Source of the DNA: Prevotellaceae bacterium
Lineage (GTDB): Bacteria > Bacteroidota > Bacteroidia > Bacteroidales > Bacteroidaceae
Assembly (NCBI GenBank): GCA_022508685.1
Contig: JAFLUS010000028.1
Location: 2,273-11,997 of the forward strand
Length of the DNA stretch: 9,725 nucleotides
Reading direction: 5' to 3'
Shown here: one piece after another, positions 1 to 7,148 of the stretch
Layout of the letters: each line of letters begins with the position of its first letter
Position numbering within the stretch: position 1 is the stretch's first letter
Notes under the pieces: model-generated
What the model was told of the DNA's origin: nothing
Databases searched by the model: none
Seen by the model: only the letters and a program-made list of their open reading frames with translations
Translations under genes and position numbers: made by a program

Positions 1-227
1 ATACTATAGTCATGCGCTCCGGAATAGATGTAACTCGTAAACGAAGCGATGAGGAACAAGGCATAGCACATCAGCACCATTCCTATCACAAACTTAATCA
101 CTTTGGAACGAGGTATGCGTTCTTCGTCCTTCACGTCCTTCTTTTTTGACGATTTTCTCGATGTATTCGGCTTTTTTGACGATTTTGCAGATGTATTCTT
201 TGCTCTATCTTTCGTTTGATTCTTCAT
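1..227 (-). CDS. ftsK: DNA translocase FtsK/SpoIIIE, N-terminal fragment
   Basis: FtsK is a membrane-anchored DNA pump at the division septum that moves the chromosome terminus into daughter cells and aids XerCD dimer resolution. Only the first 75 codons are present; the gene runs off the left edge, so the motor domain is not visible. The translation starts at the ATG complementary to 225-227. It opens with a very basic tail of about 40 residues rich in Lys, Ser and Thr, including two imperfect 10-residue repeats (NTSAKSSKKP and NTSRKSSKKK). A hydrophobic membrane segment follows at about residues 44-66 (VIKFVIGMVLMCYALFLI...), then SYIYSGAHDYS. A basic tail, first TM helix and short polar loop of this kind match the start of Bacteroidetes FtsK proteins. 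No other start is likely because the upstream DNA is a promoter-like AT-rich spacer. The call rests on N-terminal style alone; another membrane protein with a basic tail remains possible. Confidence 0.72.
   Translation of the reverse strand, partial: MKNQTKDRAKNTSAKSSKKPNTSRKSSKKKDVKDEERIPRSKVIKFVIGMVLMCYALFLIASFTSYIYSGAHDYS
141..200 (-). repeat. 30-bp imperfect tandem duplication within ftsK
   Basis: Positions 141-170 and 171-200 are two adjacent 30-bp copies that differ at only a few bases (both begin CTTTTTTGACGATTTT on the plus strand). Thirty bases is ten codons, so the duplication keeps frame and gives two copies of an NTSxKSSKK peptide in the cytoplasmic tail. It looks like a recent in-frame tandem duplication and may vary in copy number between strains. 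Confidence 0.85.
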
Positions 228-278
228 TGTCTTGTCAAGATATTACAGTCAAGCGTTACCTTTTACGCAATAGATTTG

Positions 279-309
279 CAAAAGTACCATTTTTTTTGCA
301 AAAACTAAA
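279..309 (-). promoter_or_regulatory. Probable ftsK promoter (Bacteroidetes type)
   Basis: Read on the minus strand, positions 286-279 give TACTTTTG, a full match to the Bacteroidetes -7 element TAnnTTTG. A partial -33 element (TTTA for TTTG) lies at 309-306 after a 19-bp spacer. This would start transcription near 275 and leave a leader of about 45-50 nt before the ATG at 227. No strong Shine-Dalgarno is seen, as is usual in this phylum. Confidence 0.5.
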
Positions 310-346
310 TATGAGAACGCCGATTTTATGCTTTTTTTAATAAACA

Positions 347-378
347 TTTCGCAGTTTTACGGAAAAATCGTACTTTTG
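347..378 (+). promoter_or_regulatory. Probable promoter of the metallophosphatase-miaA operon
   Basis: Positions 371-378 read TACTTTTG, a full match to TAnnTTTG and identical to the -7 element of the divergent ftsK promoter. A -33-like TTTC sits at 347-350 with a 20-bp spacer. The transcript would begin at about 381-385, essentially at the ATG at 384, so the mRNA may be leaderless. Confidence 0.55.
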
Positions 379-383
379 CACAC

Positions 384-2105
384 ATGGAGACGCGCAAGGT
401 CAATATCATTTTCACTACTGACGTGCATGGCAATTACTTTCCCCACGATTTCCGTCATGACCGACGGGGTAAGGGCGGATTGCAATGCGTACATGCGTAC
501 GTGGCACAGCAAGTGAAGCGATTTGCCGGCTCCACCATTCTGATTGATGGTGGCGATATGCTGCAAGGCGAACCGACGTCATACTTTTTCAATTACGTCA
601 GCCTTCCGCAAGCCAAGGCCAACGACAGCGCGGCTCGCCACAAAGTGGCGGATATGTGCAATTTCATCGGTTATGACGTCGGTGTCATCGGCAATCACGA
701 CATTGAAACAGGGCACGGCATCTTCGACCAATTCGTGCAGGATTGCAATTTCCCTATTCTCGGTGCAAATGCGATTGACGTGCATACTGGCGACCCTTAC
801 TTCGAACCTTATGCCATGTTGTATCGAAGTGGTATCCGCATTGCCGTCATCGGTTTCATCACTCCTGCCATACCGCATTGGATTCCGGTGCGCGTATGGG
901 AAGGCATCCGCTTCGTGGATATTAAAGAAAGCGCACAACGATGGATTTCCTATGTCAAGGAGCACGAATCTCCCGATTTCATCGTAGGTTTGTTCCATTC
1001 AGGTATGGACGAAGGGATTGTGACGCCCGATTATCGGGAGAATGCTGTTCGCGACACGGTCAGCTGCGTAGATGGTTTCGACCTTGTCCTCTACGGACAT
1101 GACCACGCCAGTCATCTCGAAGAAATCGAAAGTCCGTCGGGACGCAGTGTCATGTGTGTCAATCCGGGCAGTTACGCCCACTCGGTGGCAGACATCCGCA
1201 TCAACTTTTCAGTCGATTCCAACGGGAAAGTGGACAAACACGACATCCACAGCAAAATCTGTTACATCGGCACCATCCAAAACTCCCATTCTGTCGAATT
1301 CAAGCGGCATTTCAGCCAAGAATTTTCAGTGATTCAGCACTTTGTCCGTCGCCGAATTGGCACGTTCAATGCTGGGGTTGATATTACGGATGCTTACTTT
1401 GGCAGTTCTGCCTATATCGATTTCATCCAACAACTCCAACTGCAAGTGTCGGGAGCAGACATCAGTTTTTGTGCCCCATTGTTTTTCAATGCTGCCATTG
1501 ATGCGGGTGACGTGCATGTGGGCGACCTCTTCAATCTCTATCGGTTCGAAGACCGATTGTACACCATTCGGATGACAGGACGTGAAATCAAGGACTATCT
1601 GGAGATGAGTTACGCCAACTGGACGAACCAAATGGGCAGTCCCGATGACGATTTTCTGCTGTTGAGTCCCATGAAAAGCAATCCCAACCGCATGGGGTTC
1701 ACCAACTTTATCTTCAATTTCGATGCTGCAGCAGGTATCAAGTACACTGTCGATGTACGACGTCCGCAAGGTGAGAAAATCCAGATTGAGTGCATGGCTG
1801 ACGGCAGCCCATTCAATTTCGACTGCACCTATACCGTTGCCATGACCGGTTTTCGCACCAACGGAGGCGGAGAATTGCTCACAAAGGGAGCGGGACTCAC
1901 GAAGGAACAAATCGAGCAACGCATCGTTGCCTTTACAGAACACGACGTGCGCCACTATATGATGGAATACATCCGTCGCGAGTCTGTCCTCACCCCGACC
2001 GCCCTTCAGCATTGGCGGTTTATTCCCGAAGAATGGGTGAAAAAGGCTGAAGTGCGCGAACGAAAATTGCTCTTCAGCACTCACAAGAAGCATCAAGAAA
2101 CTTAA
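384..2105 (+). CDS. Two-domain metallophosphatase / 5'-nucleotidase (UshA-like), no signal peptide
   Basis: This 573-residue protein should hydrolyse nucleotides or related phosphate esters with a two-metal centre. All calcineurin-like metal motifs are visible in order: DVH (D13, H15), GGD (56-58), GNHD (103-106), H205 in LFHSG, and GHDH (238-241). A C-terminal 5'-nucleotidase domain spans about 325-530, with GDVHVGDLFNLYRFED near 375-390, MTGREIKDYLE near 397-407, and YTVAMTGF...NGGGE near 483-497, the region that holds substrate-stacking residues in UshA-type enzymes. UshA-family enzymes are usually periplasmic, but here the first beta strand begins at residue 6 with no room for a signal peptide, so the protein is probably cytoplasmic. 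The start is fixed: the next upstream in-frame codons offer no start before a stop, and a later start would delete the DxH motif. Its stop lies 19 nt before the miaA ATG, suggesting co-transcription. The exact substrate cannot be told from sequence. Confidence 0.9.
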   Translation: METRKVNIIFTTDVHGNYFPHDFRHDRRGKGGLQCVHAYVAQQVKRFAGSTILIDGGDMLQGEPTSYFFNYVSLPQAKANDSAARHKVADMCNFIGYDVGVIGNHDIETGHGIFDQFVQDCNFPILGANAIDVHTGDPYFEPYAMLYRSGIRIAVIGFITPAIPHWIPVRVWEGIRFVDIKESAQRWISYVKEHESPDFIVGLFHSGMDEGIVTPDYRENAVRDTVSCVDGFDLVLYGHDHASHLEEIESPSGRSVMCVNPGSYAHSVADIRINFSVDSNGKVDKHDIHSKICYIGTIQNSHSVEFKRHFSQEFSVIQHFVRRRIGTFNAGVDITDAYFGSSAYIDFIQQLQLQVSGADISFCAPLFFNAAIDAGDVHVGDLFNLYRFEDRLYTIRMTGREIKDYLEMSYANWTNQMGSPDDDFLLLSPMKSNPNRMGFTNFIFNFDAAAGIKYTVDVRRPQGEKIQIECMADGSPFNFDCTYTVAMTGFRTNGGGELLTKGAGLTKEQIEQRIVAFTEHDVRHYMMEYIRRESVLTPTALQHWRFIPEEWVKKAEVRERKLLFSTHKKHQET

Positions 2106-2124
2106 TACGTTGCCTCTACCCACC

Positions 2125-3078
2125 ATGTTGCTCACAATTTTAGGACCCACAGCCTGTGGCAAGACATCCTTTGCTACGCAACTTGCCGCAACACTCGGCG
2201 GTGAAATCATCAGTGCCGACAGCCGTCAGGTGTATCGCGGCATGGATTTGGGCACAGGCAAAGACCTTGCCGACTATGTCGTCAACGGGCAGGCTATTCC
2301 CTACCACCTCATCGACATCGCATCGCCCGGCGAAAAGTACAATGTATATCGATTTCAACGGGATTTTCTCGACGTTTTTCGTGATATTAGCGACCGCAAC
2401 AAGCAGCCCATTCTTTGCGGCGGCACCGGCTTGTATATAGAAAGCGTGCTGCGTGGCTACCGCATGTCGGAAGTGCCGCAAAATCCTTCCTTACGTGCAT
2501 CGCTCGAACATAAAAACCTCGATGAATTGACCCAAATTCTGCGCACGTTCAAGACGTTGCACAACAAAACGGATGTCGACACCGCCCAACGTGCCATTCG
2601 TGCCATCGAAATTGAGCAATACTACGCCGACCACCCCGAAGATACGCTTGCCAACGATGCTGCAGCACGTTGTACGCTCAACGCCATTCAGGCAAACAAC
2701 CTTGTCATCGGTCTATCCATCGACCGCGACCTGCGTCGCCAACGCATTTCTCAACGTCTGCAGCAACGCCTCGACGAAGGTATGCTCGACGAAATCCGCC
2801 ACTTGCTATCGATTGGAGTATCAAGTGAAGAACTCATTTACTACGGGCTGGAATACAAATACTTAACATTGCACGTTATAGGCGAACTTTCCTACGATGA
2901 GATGTTCCGCCAATTAGAGATTGCCATCCACCAATTTGCAAAACGGCAAATGACATGGTTTCGCGGCATGGAGCGTCGCGGCATCACCATCCATTGGGTC
3001 GACGCATCGCTGCCATTGGAGGAACGCATGACATTCGTTCGCAATTTATTTTTTGCCAATCAGCCTTCCGGACAGTAA
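2125..3078 (+). CDS. miaA: tRNA dimethylallyltransferase MiaA
   Basis: MiaA transfers the dimethylallyl group to N6 of A37 in tRNAs reading codons that begin with U, the first step toward (methylthio)isopentenyladenosine. The 317-residue length equals the usual size. Visible motifs are the P-loop GPTACGKT (7-14), ADSRQVY (31-37, with the catalytic Asp and substrate-binding residues), LGTGKDL (about 43-49), GGTGLYI (99-105), RAIRAIEI (156-163), and the C-terminal KRQMTWFR (273-280). The Cys in the P-loop (GPTASGKS in many species) and GLEYKYL instead of the usual GYRQ segment are deviations I associate with Bacteroidetes. A TTG at 2110 is in frame, but the ATG at 2125 places the P-loop strand directly at the N-terminus and is preferred. 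It follows the metallophosphatase gene by 19 nt and probably shares its promoter at 347-378. Confidence 0.95.
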   Translation: MLLTILGPTACGKTSFATQLAATLGGEIISADSRQVYRGMDLGTGKDLADYVVNGQAIPYHLIDIASPGEKYNVYRFQRDFLDVFRDISDRNKQPILCGGTGLYIESVLRGYRMSEVPQNPSLRASLEHKNLDELTQILRTFKTLHNKTDVDTAQRAIRAIEIEQYYADHPEDTLANDAAARCTLNAIQANNLVIGLSIDRDLRRQRISQRLQQRLDEGMLDEIRHLLSIGVSSEELIYYGLEYKYLTLHVIGELSYDEMFRQLEIAIHQFAKRQMTWFRGMERRGITIHWVDASLPLEERMTFVRNLFFANQPSGQ

Positions 3079-3148
3079 ATTTCAAACTTTGCGGAATGTA
3101 GTGATAATCAAATAATTAGCAAGAATAATGATAGCGTCTTGTAGATAC

Positions 3149-3268
3149 TAGGGGGAGGATGGGGAGGATTATTTCATAAAAGTGCGAAAAAAATTAAAAA
3201 ATAGAAAAAACGTATTTTTGTATTTTTTATTAAAAGTCTATGAAAATATCCTCCCCATCCTCCCCCTA
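3149..3268. repeat. 120-bp nested inverted repeat with polypurine/polypyrimidine arms
   Basis: The outer arms are 3149-3178 and 3239-3268, 30 bp each and complementary at 28 of 30 positions. The only mismatches are two adjacent bases after a perfect 21-bp run. The left arm is nearly all purine (GGGGGAGGATGGGGAGGAT), itself an imperfect tandem of a 9-10-bp unit. The 60-bp interior is very AT-rich and holds a second inverted repeat, 3195-3209 with 3215-3229 (14 of 15 pairs) around a 5-nt loop. No target-site duplication is visible at the edges. It could be a transcript-end hairpin for miaA, a non-autonomous mobile element, or a repetitive palindrome family; sequence alone does not decide. Confidence 0.88.
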
Positions 3269-3280
3269 CGCAACAAAACA

Positions 3281-3367
3281 CTCCGTGCTCCGCACTCTAC
3301 GGCTCCGTGCTCCGCACACTACAGACTCGTGCATCGCACTCTACAGACACGTCCTCCGCAGCGCACA
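3281..3367. repeat. Degenerate ~22-bp tandem repeat, about four copies
   Basis: Units start near 3281, 3303, 3326 and 3348, the last most decayed. The core is CTCCGTGCTCCGCACTCTAC. The first three units contain a small palindrome of the form GTGC-nnC-GCAC: the stem bases are kept in all three while the loop changes from TCC to ATC in unit three. ACGG-CT-CCGT between units one and two is another small dyad. An ORF at 3182-3475 crosses the block, but it starts in the AT-rich loop and has repeat-derived low-complexity sequence, so I do not call it coding. Confidence 0.7.
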
Positions 3368-3459
3368 ACATGTCGCTTCGTAGGGTTTTCCCGAACGGAA
3401 TTAGGTGTTTTCTACGACATTTTTCGGCATTTTACTATCCGTATTATACAAAAAATCTT

Positions 3460-3467
3460 TACCTTTG
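3460..3467 (+). promoter_or_regulatory. Probable -7 element of the lipoprotein gene
   Basis: TACCTTTG at 3460-3467 matches TAnnTTTG. A good TTTG -33 element is not visible at the expected spacing, only T-rich sequence near 3428-3433. Transcription would start near 3472, giving a leader of about 25 nt before the ATG at 3497. Confidence 0.5.
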
Positions 3468-3496
3468 CCACATAAATCACTAAAATCGTGTACATT

Positions 3497-4234
3497 ATGA
3501 TGAAGAAAACGCTACTCTACTCATTGGCAATCGCCATGCTGCTGACTTCAACCACCAGTTGCGAAGTCTCCGACACGCGCACTTATCTCGGCACAATGGC
3601 AGGAGCAGAAATCGGCGGAACCATCGGCGAAGCCATCGGATGGATGTCCACCAGCCGCCACGACGGCCCGGGCAAAGCCATGTTGGGCAGTGTCATCGGC
3701 ACCGTTGCCGGAGCAGCCATCGGCAACAGTATGGCAAAGAACAGCAAGAAGGCTAAGAAGTATGGTCGCAAAGACGATACTGTCGACGATTATGGCTATT
3801 ACAACGACAATTCGTCGGCAGACTATCAAACTGGCGGTGGATACGACAATTCTTATGATACGAACCGCGACATGTCGAACCGCCATCATGCAACTGCCGG
3901 TTCGCTCACCATCCACAACGTCACTTATCAAGACGAAGACGGCGACGGACGTTTTTCTCGCTACGAAACCATCAACGTGATGTACGAAGTCACCAATCGC
4001 AGCCGCTATCCGCAATCCGTCGTCTTGAGCATCGACGACCCTTCCAACGCCAAGAATTTCGCGTTTTCACCGGCAAATACCGTCACCATCAATGCCGGAC
4101 AGACCATCCGCTACAAAGCAAAAGCATTCTGCAAAAGCCGTCCCAAGAGCGGATATACCAACATCATCGTGACGGCAAGCAGCGGTGCCAACGCAACGGC
4201 ATCGTCCTCTATCCGCATCCACTGCGTGAAGTAA
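3497..4234 (+). CDS. Predicted lipoprotein with glycine zipper and EF-hand-like loop
   Basis: I do not recognise a named family for this 245-residue protein. The N-terminus ([22 protein letters not shown]) is a lipoprotein signal with Cys22 as the likely lipidated residue, so it should sit in the envelope. Residues about 32-77 are a glycine-zipper segment ([17 protein letters not shown], then [17 protein letters not shown]), a pattern known from membrane-inserting or oligomerising helices. A hydrophilic Lys, then Tyr/Asp/Asn-rich linker covers about 81-130. Residues 146-157, [12 protein letters not shown], fit the canonical EF-hand calcium loop (D1, D3, D5, G6, hydrophobic 8, E12). The rest looks like one beta-sandwich domain with two Cys (212, 243) that could form a disulfide. 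ATG 3500 is an equally good start; a GTG at 3488 would add only three residues. It has its own promoter and a strong terminator, so it is probably monocistronic. Confidence 0.85.
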   Translation: MMKKTLLYSLAIAMLLTSTTSCEVSDTRTYLGTMAGAEIGGTIGEAIGWMSTSRHDGPGKAMLGSVIGTVAGAAIGNSMAKNSKKAKKYGRKDDTVDDYGYYNDNSSADYQTGGGYDNSYDTNRDMSNRHHATAGSLTIHNVTYQDEDGDGRFSRYETINVMYEVTNRSRYPQSVVLSIDDPSNAKNFAFSPANTVTINAGQTIRYKAKAFCKSRPKSGYTNIIVTASSGANATASSSIRIHCVK

Positions 4235-4256
4235 CTGCACACGCATCATATTTATA

Positions 4257-4299
4257 AAAATGCGCATCGGGCTATGGTCTGATGCGTATTTATTTTTTT
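4257..4299 (+). terminator. Rho-independent terminator after the lipoprotein gene
   Basis: The stem pairs AATGCGCATCGG (4259-4270) with CTGATGCGTATT (4279-4290): 12 pairs including two G-T wobbles, with an 8-nt loop GCTATGGT. It is followed by TATTTTTTT (4291-4299). It lies 24 nt after the lipoprotein stop codon. The T-tract overlaps the place where the -33 element of the uvrA promoter should be. Confidence 0.85.
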
Positions 4300-4324
4300 C
4301 GTATGCTTTTTTTATGTATATTTG
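4294..4324 (+). promoter_or_regulatory. Probable uvrA promoter
   Basis: TATATTTG at 4317-4324 matches the Bacteroidetes TAnnTTTG element. A T-rich stretch at 4294-4301 stands in for the -33 TTTG with about 19 bp spacing. Transcription would start near 4330, giving a leader of about 43 nt that begins with a small dyad (4327-4350). Confidence 0.5.
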
Positions 4325-4373
4325 CAAGACTTTTGCAGCACGAAAAGTTTGCAAAAAGATGATAGGCAGGAAC

Positions 4374-7148
4374 ATGAAGGACTCGATTAAGATAAAAGGT
4401 GCTCGGGTAAACAACCTGAAGAATATTGACGTGGAGATTCCACGCAACAAATTGGTCGTCGTGACGGGCGTGAGCGGAAGCGGAAAATCCAGTCTGGCAT
4501 TCGACACGCTTTATGCCGAAGGGCAGCGTCGCTACATTGAGAGCCTGTCAACGTATGCTCGTCAGTTTCTCGGTCGTTTGAACAAACCCGATTGCGATTT
4601 TATCGAAGGAATTCCGCCAGCCATTGCCATTGAGCAGAAGGTCATTGCCCGCAATCCCCGTTCCACAGTGGGTACATCGACCGAAATCTACGACTATCTG
4701 CGAATGTTGTTTGCACGCGTGGGACATACGCTGTCGCCTGTCAGCGGACGTGAAGTGAAGAAGCACGACGTGGAAGACATTGTGCAATGCATGTTGTCGC
4801 ACGAAGAAGGTACACGATTGATGCTGCTTGCCCCGATACATGTTCCGGAGGGACGGAGCCGAAAGGTGCAAGTCGATGTCTATCAACGCGAAGGCTATGC
4901 ACTCACCGACGACGGCAACTACATCATCATCGACCGCATCGTGGCTCGGCATGAGCAGAGCACCATCGACCGACTGACGGACTCGGCAAAGACGGCATTG
5001 TACGAAGGACATGGAGAATGTGTGCTCCACGACGTGAAGAACAATGTGCGTCATTCGTTTTCCACACGTTTTGAAGCAGATGGCATCGTGTTCGAAGAAC
5101 CGAGTGACCAACTGTTTTCCTTCAATTCTCCAGCCGGAGCCTGTCCCGAGTGTGAAGGTTTCGGACGCGTGATTGGTATTGACGAAAACCTTGTCATTCC
5201 CAATCAGGAACTGAGCGTGATGGACGGAGCCGTCGTCTGTTGGCGAGGCGAAAAGATGAGTGAATGGAAGAAAGCGTTCGTGCGACGTGCATCCCACTAC
5301 GATTTTCCCATCTTTACGCCCTATTACGATTTGACACAGGCGCAAAAAGATTTTCTGTGGCATGGCGACCCCACGCTCGACCCACAGGAGAATGTGTGCA
5401 TCGATGCTTTCTTCGAGATGCTACGGCAAAATCAGTACAAAATACAATATCGCGTCATGTTGGCTCACTATCGCGGAAAGACTACATGCCCCGTGTGTCA
5501 CGGCAGTCGTCTTCGCAAAGAAGCCAATTACGTGAAAGTTGGCGGACGAAGCATCACGGAGTTGGTGGAAATGCCCATTCTGCGTTTGCAAACGTGGTTT
5601 CAGGAATTGCAACTTTCCGACCATGATGCCGAGATTGCGAAACGTCTGCTGACGGAGATTTCCAATCGTTTGCAATTCCTCTGCGACGTGGGACTCGGCT
5701 ATCTCACGCTCAATCGCTTGAGCAACACGTTGTCGGGTGGCGAAAGCCAACGCATCAACCTTGCCACGAGTCTGGGCAGCAGTCTGGTCGGTTCGCTCTA
5801 TATTCTTGACGAACCCAGCATTGGTCTGCACAGTCGTGACACCCAACGACTGATTCATGTTCTGAAAGAATTGCAAGCGCTCGGCAACACCGTCGTCGTC
5901 GTGGAGCACGACCAAGAAATGATGGAAGCAGCCGACTACATCATCGACATCGGTCCTGATGCCGGACGATTGGGCGGAAAAATCGTGTGGCAAGGTGCGT
6001 TGTCGACAATCAACGATGCAGCAAGCACGGATGAAAAGACGATATCCCATACATTGGATTATCTCACAGGACGCGAACAAATCATCGTACCTGCGTCGCG
6101 TCGTCCGTGGAACAACTACATCGAAATACGCGGTGCACGCGAAAACAATCTGAAAGGTCTTGACGTAAAATTCCCGCTCAACGTCATGACCGTTGTCACA
6201 GGTGTCAGTGGAAGCGGCAAATCCACATTGGTGCGCAACATCCTCTATCGAGGTTTGAAACGCCATTTCGACGAAGTGACCGACCGCCCCGGACAATTTA
6301 CAGCACTTGACGGCGACCTCGACATGATAAAGAAAGTGGACTTTGTCGACCAGAACCCGATTGGCACATCCACCCGAAGTAATCCCGTGACCTACATCGG
6401 TGCCTACGACGAAATCCGCAAACTGATGGCGCAACAGCAATTGTCGAAACAGATGAACTACACGCCAGCCTATTTCTCCTTCAATCAAGAGGGCGGGCGC
6501 TGCGAAGAATGTAAAGGAGAAGGCACCGTCACGATAGAGATGCAATTCATGAACGACATCGTGCTCGAATGTGAAGCCTGCCACGGAAAACGCTTCAAGG
6601 ACGAGATTCTTGCTGTCAAGTTTGAAGGGCAAAACATTGACGACATGCTGAACATGACCATCAATCAAGCGGTGGAATTCTTCACCGAGCATGGACAAAA
6701 GAAGATTGTTCAAAAGATGAAGCCTCTGCAGGATGTCGGACTGGGCTATCTGAAACTTGGGCAAAGTTCGTCCACCCTGTCGGGCGGTGAAAACCAACGC
6801 GTAAAACTGGCATATTATCTGAGTCAAGAAAAGACGCACCCCACATTGTTCATCTTCGACGAACCTACGACAGGTCTGCACTTCCATGACATCAAACGAT
6901 TGTTGGCAGCATTCGATGCACTCATCAGCAGAGGACACACAGTGCTGATTATCGAACACAACATGGACGTCATCAAGTGTGCCGACCACGTCATCGACCT
7001 TGGTCCGGAAGGAGGCGAAGAAGGAGGCAACATCGTCGTGACGGGAACACCGGAGGAGGTGGCACAATGCACAACATCGTACACAGGACAATATCTTGCT
7101 GCCAAATTGCAGGAAGATGCACAACATTCAAACATTCAAAACCCATGA
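4374..7148 (+). CDS. uvrA: Excinuclease ABC subunit A (UvrA)
   Basis: UvrA is the dimeric ATPase that finds DNA damage and loads UvrB in nucleotide excision repair. This 924-residue protein has both ABC modules: Walker A GVSGSGKS (32-39) and GVSGSGKS (610-617), signatures LSGGESQR (453-460) and LSGGENQR (802-809), and Walker B LYILDEPS (475-482) and LFIFDEPT (825-832). The C-terminal zinc module is intact (C710, C713, C733, C736, CxxC-x19-CxxC). The first zinc module keeps only CPEC (257-260); where its first Cys pair should be, the sequence reads [12 protein letters not shown]. The UvrB-binding region (about 118-240) looks shorter than in typical UvrA. The ATG at 4374 is chosen because AGGCAGGA lies just upstream and homology starts at once; an in-frame ATG at 4260 falls inside the terminator and upstream of the promoter. 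It overlaps the next gene by 4 nt. Confidence 0.96.
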   Translation: MKDSIKIKGARVNNLKNIDVEIPRNKLVVVTGVSGSGKSSLAFDTLYAEGQRRYIESLSTYARQFLGRLNKPDCDFIEGIPPAIAIEQKVIARNPRSTVGTSTEIYDYLRMLFARVGHTLSPVSGREVKKHDVEDIVQCMLSHEEGTRLMLLAPIHVPEGRSRKVQVDVYQREGYALTDDGNYIIIDRIVARHEQSTIDRLTDSAKTALYEGHGECVLHDVKNNVRHSFSTRFEADGIVFEEPSDQLFSFNSPAGACPECEGFGRVIGIDENLVIPNQELSVMDGAVVCWRGEKMSEWKKAFVRRASHYDFPIFTPYYDLTQAQKDFLWHGDPTLDPQENVCIDAFFEMLRQNQYKIQYRVMLAHYRGKTTCPVCHGSRLRKEANYVKVGGRSITELVEMPILRLQTWFQELQLSDHDAEIAKRLLTEISNRLQFLCDVGLGYLTLNRLSNTLSGGESQRINLATSLGSSLVGSLYILDEPSIGLHSRDTQRLIHVLKELQALGNTVVVVEHDQEMMEAADYIIDIGPDAGRLGGKIVWQGALSTINDAASTDEKTISHTLDYLTGREQIIVPASRRPWNNYIEIRGARENNLKGLDVKFPLNVMTVVTGVSGSGKSTLVRNILYRGLKRHFDEVTDRPGQFTALDGDLDMIKKVDFVDQNPIGTSTRSNPVTYIGAYDEIRKLMAQQQLSKQMNYTPAYFSFNQEGGRCEECKGEGTVTIEMQFMNDIVLECEACHGKRFKDEILAVKFEGQNIDDMLNMTINQAVEFFTEHGQKKIVQKMKPLQDVGLGYLKLGQSSSTLSGGENQRVKLAYYLSQEKTHPTLFIFDEPTTGLHFHDIKRLLAAFDALISRGHTVLIIEHNMDVIKCADHVIDLGPEGGEEGGNIVVTGTPEEVAQCTTSYTGQYLAAKLQEDAQHSNIQNP

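Larger units (their letters stand above)
3079..3496. other. 418-bp gene-free region with inverted and tandem repeats
   Basis: No convincing gene lies between miaA and the lipoprotein. About 70 bp of featureless AT-rich DNA is followed by a nested inverted repeat (3149-3268), a block of degenerate ~22-bp repeats (3281-3367), a short stem GGGTTTTCCC (3383-3392), a weak dyad ATGTCG/CGACAT (3370-3375 and 3415-3420) that runs into TTTT, and the lipoprotein promoter. No canonical terminator is seen just after miaA; the nested hairpin may serve that role. Confidence 0.7.

Noticed and set aside
1326..2210. Antisense 294-codon frame across the nucleotidase-miaA junction
   Set aside because: It covers two well-supported genes, has no motif, and has no promoter or start signal of its own.
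3213..3220. TATTTTTG, a match to the TAnnTTTG promoter element inside the hairpin loop
   Set aside because: No -33 partner and the surrounding DNA is almost pure A/T, so a chance match is likely.
3369..3424. Possible terminator with stem ATGTCG/CGACAT followed by TTTT
   Set aside because: The stem is only 6 bp with a 39-nt loop and no gene directly upstream; too weak to call.
3182..3475. 97-codon frame across the inverted and tandem repeats
   Set aside because: It starts inside the AT-rich hairpin interior, its composition follows the repeats, and it has no ribosome binding site or recognisable domain.
5421..7127. A 568-codon open frame antisense to uvrA, and a 271-codon one at 4548-5363
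   Set aside because: They mirror uvrA, whose motifs are complete. Their translations are rich in His, Cys, Val and Phe with no recognisable domain; few codons in uvrA create antisense stops.
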